A model generated the notes under the pieces. The model did not search any database. It worked only from the letters and a program-made list of their open reading frames with translations, and was not told where the DNA came from. Of a stretch of DNA of 64,000 bases, positions 58,154 through 64,000 are shown piece after piece. The stretch's first letter is position 1; each line of letters begins with the position of its first letter. The DNA comes from Paraplanobispora takensis. GTDB taxonomy: Bacteria; Actinomycetota; Actinomycetes; Streptosporangiales; Streptosporangiaceae. Where the stretch lies: assembly GCF_016863195.1 (NCBI RefSeq), contig NZ_BOOK01000045.1, positions 1-64,000 of the forward strand, read 5' to 3'. The translations under genes and the position numbers were made by a program.

Positions 58154-58302
58154 GGGAATCCCTAGGTCGGTTCCCGAGGTACGGCCCGGCGGCGGGGGCT
58201 AGATTCGAAGGTCGGCCGCCGCGGGGCGCCCGGGAAGGCGGGCGGTCGCGCCGGTGCGGGACGGGACATCTCAGCGTCGCGATTCTCGTCTGGAGGTCCG
58301 GC

Positions 58303-60726
58303 ATGCTTCTCGGCAAGGTGGCCGTGCCGCTCCCGGAACTGCGCTGGCCGGTCCAGGTCGTGCTGGAGGGACCGGCCTGCGGAGCACGGCACGACATCGT
58401 CGCCCCGGAGGGCTACCTCGTCGAGGCGCGGCTGGCCGCCGACCTCCTCGACCGGGACCCCCGGCTCCGGTGGATCCGGCCCGAGCCCCACGAGATCGAG
58501 CCCGCCGGTCTGACCAGGCTCGTCGCGGCGAGCCCTCCGTCCCCGGGCGGCTCCGCACCGGACCCGGCGCCGGCCGGTGACGCGCCGGACGCCGCGGAGA
58601 CCGGCGAGGCGCCCGACGGCGCGTGGAGCGGCGGTGTGCCGGACACGGCGCGGGCGGGCGGGGCGGCGGGCGCGGCGTGGGCCGATGCCGTACGGGGTGG
58701 TGCCGTACGGGGCGATGCCGTACGGGATGCGCCGCGGACCGGCACCGCGGTCATCCAGCCGGCGGTGGGATGGGCCCTGGACCGGTCCGCGAGGCCGGTG
58801 GTGGGGGAGGAGCTGGTTCTGGTCTCACGTCTGGGCGGGAGCGGGACCGGGGCCGCGGACCTGGCGGTCGGGATCCCGGCGGCGATGGAGGCCGCCGGGC
58901 AGCTCGGCTGCTCCGTGCCCGGGGAGAGCGTCGCCCGGCTCGTCGAGGTGACCGGCGGCAGGGCGGCCGTCGTCGACTCCGTCCTGCGGGCGCTGCGGGG
59001 TCGCGACGGCGACGCCCTGGAGACGTGCGTCTGGCGCGCGGCCGACCTCGACGGCCTCATCGCCGGGATCTGCACGAGACTCCTGCACGGGGCCGACGCC
59101 GTACGGCTGCACGCCGTCGTCCTGGCGGCGCGCCTGGGTTACGCCCACGGCGGGCTGCCCGCCCTGCGCCCCGCGCTCCGCGACCCCGAGCGCGAGCCGT
59201 GGTGGCAACCGCTCTCCGGCGGCTGGTACCGCATGCAGCCCCTGTGGGCCACCGCGCTCCGCGCGATCAGGGTGCGCGGGGACGAGGCCTTCCGGGACCG
59301 GCTGACCCGGCTGGTGGGAGAGCTTGAGGGAGCGCGCGCCTATGAGGAGGCGGTCGACCTCTGCCTGGGCGCGGGCGCCTTCGAGATCGGCGCGGCCCTG
59401 GTGGCGGAGGCGGCCGGGGAGCTCGGGTCCGGCGGGCGGCCCGGCCTCCTCGGACACTGCCTGACCGGGATCCCCCGCTCGGTCCTCGACCGCCATCCGG
59501 TCCTGGCGGAGCTGAACCGGGACACGGTCCGGGACACGGCGGGGCAGGACGGCGGGGCGCTGTGGAACGAGGTCCGTGCGGCGCTGATGAACGGCAGGTT
59601 CGGGGCGGCCCTGGCCGCCGGGAAACGGGCCCGTCAGCTCACGGCCAAGAGCGGGCGGAGTGTGCCCGGGCACCTCGCCCACGCCCTCCGCCTCGCCCGG
59701 CGCGCCCGGTGGACCCGCTCGACGGAACGGCGCATGCGCCTGCTCCTGCGGGTGGCCGAGGCGGCGAGCCTGCCCTGCGACCTCCCCTCCCGTACGGACC
59801 GGGCCGCGTCCCCGGCGTGGACCGGGGAGGCGATCCCGTACGCCGGGCCGGTCGTGAGGCCGGACGAGGGCACCGAAGGCGGCACCGAAGGCGGCCCTGA
59901 AGGCAGCGCTGAAGGCAGCGCTGAAGGCGGCGTCGACGGGGGCGCCGGTGGGGGCGCCGGTGGGGGAGCCGTCATGCGGGCGCGGTTGCTGGGCGGCCTG
60001 CGGGTGACGATCGGGGGGCGTCAGGTGACGGGCTGGTCGGGGCATCTGGGCCGGGCGGTCCTCGAATACCTCCTGCTGCGGCATCCCAAGCCGGTACGGC
60101 GGGACGCTCTGGCCGACGTCTTCTGGCCCGGGGTCCCCGAGTCGTCGGCGCGCAACCGTCTCAACGCGGTGCTGTACGGCCTGCGCGGCGATCTCAGGAA
60201 GGTCACCGGTTCGCCGGTGGTCGTCTACGAGCGGGAGGGCTACTCCCTGGCCGCGGGTCTCGACGTCCGGCTGGACACCGAGGAGTTCATGGCCGGGCGC
60301 GCCGAGGCGATCAGGCTCCGGCGGGCGGGTGACCTGGAGGGGGCGATCGGCCGTCACGAGGCGGCCCTCGCGCTGTACTCCGGCGAGCTGCTGGAGGACT
60401 CGCCGTACGTGACCTGGGTGATGCCGGAACGCGAGCGGCTGAGCGCGGCCCATCTCGACCTGACGGAGAGCCTGGCCGGTCTCTATCTGGAGGCGGGAGC
60501 GTACGCGGCGTGCGCCGACGCCTGCCGCCGCCTCCTGGTGCGCGACCCCTGCCGGGAGGAGGCGCACCGCCTCCTGATGCGGTGTTACGCCCGGCAGAAC
60601 CAGCCGCACCGGGCGGCCGCGCAGTACGAGCTGTGCAGGCGGGAGCTCGACGCGGTCCTCGGCATGACACCGGATCCCGAGACGGACCGCCTGTACGAGG
60701 CCGTGCTCCGGCACCGGGCGATCTGA
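58303..60726 (+). CDS. Large BTAD/SARP-type regulator without ATPase
   Basis: An 807-residue regulator. Residues 557-650 form an OmpR-like winged helix (RARLLGGLRVTIGGRQVTG, KPVRRDALADVFWPGVPES), and 655-805 form the BTAD helical repeat (LEGAIGRHEAALALYSGELL, CREEAHRLLMRCYARQNQ). The N-terminal 550 residues are TPR-like helical sequence without a Walker motif. Gly/Glu/Ala and VRGGAVRGDAV linkers arise from short DNA repeats (about 58680-58735 and 59866-59970). ATG 58303 has TGGAGG upstream. Targets unknown; it ends 112 bp from the convergent subtilase gene. Confidence 0.85.
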   Translation: MLLGKVAVPLPELRWPVQVVLEGPACGARHDIVAPEGYLVEARLAADLLDRDPRLRWIRPEPHEIEPAGLTRLVAASPPSPGGSAPDPAPAGDAPDAAETGEAPDGAWSGGVPDTARAGGAAGAAWADAVRGGAVRGDAVRDAPRTGTAVIQPAVGWALDRSARPVVGEELVLVSRLGGSGTGAADLAVGIPAAMEAAGQLGCSVPGESVARLVEVTGGRAAVVDSVLRALRGRDGDALETCVWRAADLDGLIAGICTRLLHGADAVRLHAVVLAARLGYAHGGLPALRPALRDPEREPWWQPLSGGWYRMQPLWATALRAIRVRGDEAFRDRLTRLVGELEGARAYEEAVDLCLGAGAFEIGAALVAEAAGELGSGGRPGLLGHCLTGIPRSVLDRHPVLAELNRDTVRDTAGQDGGALWNEVRAALMNGRFGAALAAGKRARQLTAKSGRSVPGHLAHALRLARRARWTRSTERRMRLLLRVAEAASLPCDLPSRTDRAASPAWTGEAIPYAGPVVRPDEGTEGGTEGGPEGSAEGSAEGGVDGGAGGGAGGGAVMRARLLGGLRVTIGGRQVTGWSGHLGRAVLEYLLLRHPKPVRRDALADVFWPGVPESSARNRLNAVLYGLRGDLRKVTGSPVVVYEREGYSLAAGLDVRLDTEEFMAGRAEAIRLRRAGDLEGAIGRHEAALALYSGELLEDSPYVTWVMPERERLSAAHLDLTESLAGLYLEAGAYAACADACRRLLVRDPCREEAHRLLMRCYARQNQPHRAAAQYELCRRELDAVLGMTPDPETDRLYEAVLRHRAI

Positions 60727-60838
60727 CCGGCGGGGCCGGCGGGCTGCGCGCTCCGACCGGCCGGGACCGGTGGGTCGCGCTCCGGCGGAGACCGGCGGGG
60801 CCGCCCGCCCGGACGTCCCCGCCGGTCTCCGCCCCGGA

Positions 60839-63592
60839 TCACGTTCCGCCGGGGCCCTCTCCCAGGCGCAGATCGCCGCGCTCCTCGATGAAGGCGAGGA
60901 TCTCGCCGAGGTCCCAGCCCCGGACGCTCCTGGCGTCGCCGGTCTGGTGGTGCGACACCTCGCAGGCCAGCGCCTCCCGCGTCCGCGCGTCCACCGTGAT
61001 CGCCAGGGTGAACGACTGGCGGTGGACGCGCCCGGGCGGGGCGGAGGCGGCGGGCCGGTCCGCCTCCGCGGCGGCGAGCGCCGCGGCCTGGCCGAGCCAG
61101 TCCTGCCTGACGATCTTCTCGGGTCCGATGCCGATGCCCTCGGTGAGCGAGGCCACCTCCTCGGCGGACCGGGCGGCCAGGTCCGCGAAACGGATGATCC
61201 CCGCCTCGCGCAGCAGGTCGGCGGCCTTGGGCCCGATCCCCTTGATCAGCTTCAGGTCGTCGCCGGGGCCGCCGTCCGGCGCGCTCTGCGCGATCGGCGC
61301 GCCGGCGGGGACGACGTCCGCCTGCGGTGCCCGCTCGCCGGATTCCGCGACACCGGCGGGGACACCGGCGGGGGCACCGGTGGGGGCACCGGTGGGGGCA
61401 CCGAGGGGGACGCCGACGGGGACGAGGTGGGACCGGCCCGCGTCGTCGTCGCGGGTCCAGAACCCGTCGGGGGAGAAGACCACGATCTCGCACGCGTAGA
61501 CACCGGGGCCGAGCGCCGACAGGTCCACCCGGTGCCGTCTGCCGGGGGAGGTCCCGGTCCGCTCGCCGAGCGCCCTGCCGAGCAGGAGCCGTCCCGGCAC
61601 GGTGTGGTAGCGGACGCTCCAGGTCGTGTCCGTGTCGGTCTCCCAGGTGAGCGTGGAGCCCGTGACGCCGGCCTCCAGGATCCGGGGGAAGGCGGCCGTC
61701 CGGGCCAGGGCCACGGCCGAGGCGGCGTCCAGCTTGCCCGCGCCCCACGCGTCGTCGGGCGCGGCGGCGCTCGGGCCGTCCCGGCGCGCGGACCGCGTGA
61801 GGATCTGCCCGACCTGCTCGCCGGTGAGCTCCGGCCGCTGGGACAGGATGAGCGCCGCCGCTCCGCAGACGTGCGGGGCGGCCATGCTGGTGCCCGCCAT
61901 CAGGGTGTGGCCGCCGTCCGGCTGGGGGAGACGGGCGCTGTTCCGGCACCGGGCGGAGGTGATGATCTCACCGGGGGCCGCCAGGTCGGGCTTGCGGTCG
62001 CCGAACCGGGTGGGGCCCGCGCTGCTGAAGTCCGACAGCCCGCCCAGGGAGGCGGGGTCGAACGCGCCCGAGGGCCGGATCATGTAGGAGGCCACCGTGA
62101 TCACGCGGCGGGCGGTGCCGGGGACGGAGATCGTACGGGACGGGTCGGCGGAGCCCGGGGCGAAGCGGCTCTGCTCGGCGGCCCCGGGCCCGGTCCTGGG
62201 CGCCCGCTCGATCCACGCGTCGTAGCGGCCGTCGTGTACGGCGTCGCCGTACAGGACCAGGCGCCACAGGCCGGCCTCGAGTCCCGCCGCGTCCCCGGCG
62301 GTCAGGATGACCGTGGTCGAGGTGTCGCCGGTCCCGGCCGAGTCCTCCTCGCTGTCGATCGTGACCAGGTCGCCGCGGTCGGTGGTGAACAGCCGCAGCT
62401 GCCCGGGGGCGACGGCCGCGGAGGCGGACCCGGTCGGCGGCACGACGGCGACGTCGAGGCGGTCCCCTCCGGGGAACCAGATCTCGATGATGTCGTCCTG
62501 CCGGTCGCCCGGCCGGACGAGCACGTCGAGGGAGACCGTCTCGCCCTGGCCGATCACGCCCCCGGCGTGGACGTCCCATCGCCGCTCGTTGCCGGCGGAC
62601 TTCACGATCGCCACGCCGGGACGCCGGGCGAGGTCGTCCAGCGCCCGCTCCACGAGCGTCTCGCCGCAGTGGCCGCCGCCGTTCATGCCCTGGCTGATGG
62701 TGACGGCGACCGGATGCCCCTCCGCCCGCCGTACGGCGTAGTCCACCGCCTCGACCAGCTGGGCGGAGCGGCCCAGCGAGACGCCGGGCTCCCCGGCCAG
62801 GGCCACGACGACGAGGTCCGCCTCCGGCGCGATCCCCGAGTAGTCCCCGCCGAAGCCGCTCTCGTCACCGGCGGCGATGCCGGCCACGTGCGTGCCGTGG
62901 CCGGTCTCGTCGTCCCGGTGCGGCACCACCTGCAGGGGGTCGGCGTCGGCCAGCGCCTTGTCGAGGTCCGTCTTGAGGTACTCCGCGCCGTAGGGGACGG
63001 AGCCGCCGGATGCGGCCGGCGCGGCCTGGTCCCACAGGTACAGGACGCGCGAGCTGCCGTCGGCGTGCCGGAAGGAGGGGTGGGTGTAGTCGATGCCCGA
63101 GTCGATGATCGCGACGATCGTCCTCTTGCCGCGGACGGGTCCCGTCTCGCCGTCGATGAACACCTCGGCCCGGACGTCGGGCCGGGAGACGTTCAGCTCG
63201 GGGAACATCAGGCGGGAGGCCTCGACGCGCTCGACCGCCGGGTGCGCGGCCAGCCGTTCGAGCCGGTCGAGCGGCACCCGGGCGGCGTACACGCCGGTCC
63301 CGGTCTCCGGTGCGGCGCCGGTCGCGGCCTCCGGTCCGGTGCCGGAGGCTGATCCCTGTCCCCGGCCGCTCCCCCTCTCCGGGGACAGGGCCGGGGACAG
63401 GGGGGACACCTCCTCCGCGAGCTCCCCCCATCCGGCGCCCGCGGCACGGACGAGCACGTCCACCGTCCCCGCGCCGTCCCCGGGCCGCCAGCCGACGCGT
63501 TCGGCCGGCGGCGGCGCCACGGCCCGCGGCCGGTCCGGCCGTTCGGCGACCGTGCGCAGGAGGTGCCGGAGGCGGACGTCGAGTGTGCTCAT
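60839..63592 (-). CDS. S8 subtilisin-like peptidase fused to helix-hairpin-helix region
   Basis: A 917-residue serine peptidase. The catalytic triad is Asp164 (AIIDSGIDYTHP), His232 (GHGTHVAG) and Ser569 (GTSMAAPH), with the oxyanion Asn335 in SAGNE. An I9-like propeptide segment sits at about 43-128. A long insert (about 345-490) separates the Asn and Ser regions. Residues 728-775 are a Gly/Pro/Ala linker, 779-840 form a tandem helix-hairpin-helix (LKLIKGIGPKAADLLREAG, IGIGPEKIV), and a small domain closes the protein. There is no signal peptide or anchor, so it is probably cytoplasmic. The small gene upstream is 45 bp away. Confidence 0.85.
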   Translation of the reverse strand: MSTLDVRLRHLLRTVAERPDRPRAVAPPPAERVGWRPGDGAGTVDVLVRAAGAGWGELAEEVSPLSPALSPERGSGRGQGSASGTGPEAATGAAPETGTGVYAARVPLDRLERLAAHPAVERVEASRLMFPELNVSRPDVRAEVFIDGETGPVRGKRTIVAIIDSGIDYTHPSFRHADGSSRVLYLWDQAAPAASGGSVPYGAEYLKTDLDKALADADPLQVVPHRDDETGHGTHVAGIAAGDESGFGGDYSGIAPEADLVVVALAGEPGVSLGRSAQLVEAVDYAVRRAEGHPVAVTISQGMNGGGHCGETLVERALDDLARRPGVAIVKSAGNERRWDVHAGGVIGQGETVSLDVLVRPGDRQDDIIEIWFPGGDRLDVAVVPPTGSASAAVAPGQLRLFTTDRGDLVTIDSEEDSAGTGDTSTTVILTAGDAAGLEAGLWRLVLYGDAVHDGRYDAWIERAPRTGPGAAEQSRFAPGSADPSRTISVPGTARRVITVASYMIRPSGAFDPASLGGLSDFSSAGPTRFGDRKPDLAAPGEIITSARCRNSARLPQPDGGHTLMAGTSMAAPHVCGAAALILSQRPELTGEQVGQILTRSARRDGPSAAAPDDAWGAGKLDAASAVALARTAAFPRILEAGVTGSTLTWETDTDTTWSVRYHTVPGRLLLGRALGERTGTSPGRRHRVDLSALGPGVYACEIVVFSPDGFWTRDDDAGRSHLVPVGVPLGAPTGAPTGAPAGVPAGVAESGERAPQADVVPAGAPIAQSAPDGGPGDDLKLIKGIGPKAADLLREAGIIRFADLAARSAEEVASLTEGIGIGPEKIVRQDWLGQAAALAAAEADRPAASAPPGRVHRQSFTLAITVDARTREALACEVSHHQTGDARSVRGWDLGEILAFIEERGDLRLGEGPGGT

Positions 63593-63637
63593 GATGCTCC
63601 CCTGCCTGTTCCCGCTGCCTGTTTCCGCTTCCTGTCC

Positions 63638-63961
63638 CTAGGGACGGTCGTGCCCGCCGGTGTCCGCGGCGTTCGCCTCCGGGCCCGGCCGCTCCGGATG
63701 GGCACGGCGGGCCGGCTCGATCCGCAGCACGAAGGGCAGCTCCGCCACCCGCCGCAGCGCCGCGGCCCCCTCGACCCGGCCCGGCAGAACGCTTCCGCCG
63801 GCGGGGCGGGCGTGGAAGCCCGCCTCCGCCAGCGCGGACCGCTGCGCCGGACCCGGCGGCCCGTCGGTGAGCACGAGGAGTTCGACCGCCCCGGCGAGGC
63901 GCCCGCCGGACAGCAGGTGCCGGCCGCGGGCGTCGAGCTTGTCCCGCCAGTCGCGGGTCAC
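63638..63961 (-). CDS. Small subtilase-propeptide-like protein
   Basis: A 107-residue protein without signal peptide. The stretch VELLVLTDGPPGPAQRSALA, then VLPGRVEGAAALRRVAELPF, ending in VLRIEP, follows the I9/propeptide pattern seen inside the neighbouring subtilase (VYAARVPLDRLERLAAHPAV, then VERVEASRL). It may be a free intramolecular-chaperone-type inhibitor of the subtilase or simply a relative. GTG 63961 has GGGGAGG upstream. The gene ends 45 bases before the subtilase start, so they are co-transcribed. Confidence 0.65.
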   Translation of the reverse strand: MTRDWRDKLDARGRHLLSGGRLAGAVELLVLTDGPPGPAQRSALAEAGFHARPAGGSVLPGRVEGAAALRRVAELPFVLRIEPARRAHPERPGPEANAADTGGHDRP

Positions 63962-64000
63962 CGTGGCCTCCCCGCGCCCGGCGTCCGCCGGGTCCCCGGC

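Noticed and set aside
1-64000. CRISPR array, prophage or insertion sequence
   Set aside because: I found no short regular direct repeats with unique spacers, no transposase or integrase gene, and no tail or capsid gene. The tandem repeats reported above have no spacers and are too short or degenerate for CRISPR.

Overview
The window is very GC-rich, with strong G/C third-position bias, GTG and TTG starts, short spacers, and gene families typical of actinomycetes: DUF3073, LpqF-like serine hydrolase, L-lysine 6-aminotransferase, BTAD regulator, DUF2510 and an aa3-type ctaD. The best guess is a mycelial actinomycete near Streptosporangium/Nonomuraea. This is inferred from gene content; no marker gene here settles the genus. 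It looks like ordinary chromosome: I see no insertion sequence, phage, CRISPR array or rRNA, and one tRNA (His).

Layout. 0-3.4 kb: DUF3073, two tail-to-tail overlapping ArsR paralogues, a DUF4253 protein and an alpha/beta hydrolase behind a doubled palindromic operator. 3.4-5.7 kb: a compact operon of three roadblock/LC7 proteins and one DUF4388-like protein, with no small GTPase beside it. 5.8-10.9 kb: DUF4032 kinase-like protein, class II aldolase, pterin carbinolamine dehydratase, Cu/Zn-SOD-like lipoprotein, a reductase/MerR divergent pair and a methyltransferase. 11.1-19.2 kb: a NarL-type two-component pair, an LpqF/ORF12-like serine hydrolase, an orphan histidine kinase, a spermidine-synthase-like protein and a class B penicillin-binding protein. 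19.3-26.4 kb: TrhA-family membrane protein with a split-barrel oxidoreductase, M20 amidohydrolase, lysine aminotransferase, an 81-residue LuxR-type protein, a glycosidase-like lipoprotein, an altered inositol-monophosphatase-like protein and an SMR transporter.

26.7-34.1 kb: tRNA-His, orn, a DUF2510 membrane protein, a probable pseudokinase and two receptor-type Ser/Thr kinases with Thr/Pro-rich tails, all on the minus strand. 34.1-39.9 kb: PNPOx-like/MocR divergent pair with a clear shared operator, a DegT-type aminotransferase, a FemAB/GNAT-like transferase and an APH-fold phosphotransferase. 40.0-56.3 kb: a second glycosidase-like protein, ctaD, then a minus-strand glycan export block (polytopic polymerase-like protein, flippase, polysaccharide deacetylase, two GT2 enzymes, a second FemAB/GNAT-like transferase, small membrane protein), followed by a membrane-anchored ECF sigma factor and a VWA/binding-protein fusion. 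56.5-64 kb: DUF4184 protein, SpoU-family methyltransferase, a large BTAD regulator, and a subtilase fused to a helix-hairpin-helix region, preceded by a small protein that looks like a free subtilase propeptide.

How the parts may work together. The region from about 36 to 56 kb, with the glycosidase-like gene at 23.8 kb, reads as a cell-surface glycan system: synthesis and flipping, modification by FemAB/GNAT and deacetylase enzymes, extracellular hydrolysis by two paralogous anchored glycosidases that share an almost identical 19-bp upstream box, and possible control by a sigma factor carrying its own membrane anchor. This linkage is inference from position and paralogy. The least familiar arrangements are the GTPase-free roadblock operon and the propeptide-like protein plus subtilase-HhH pair.
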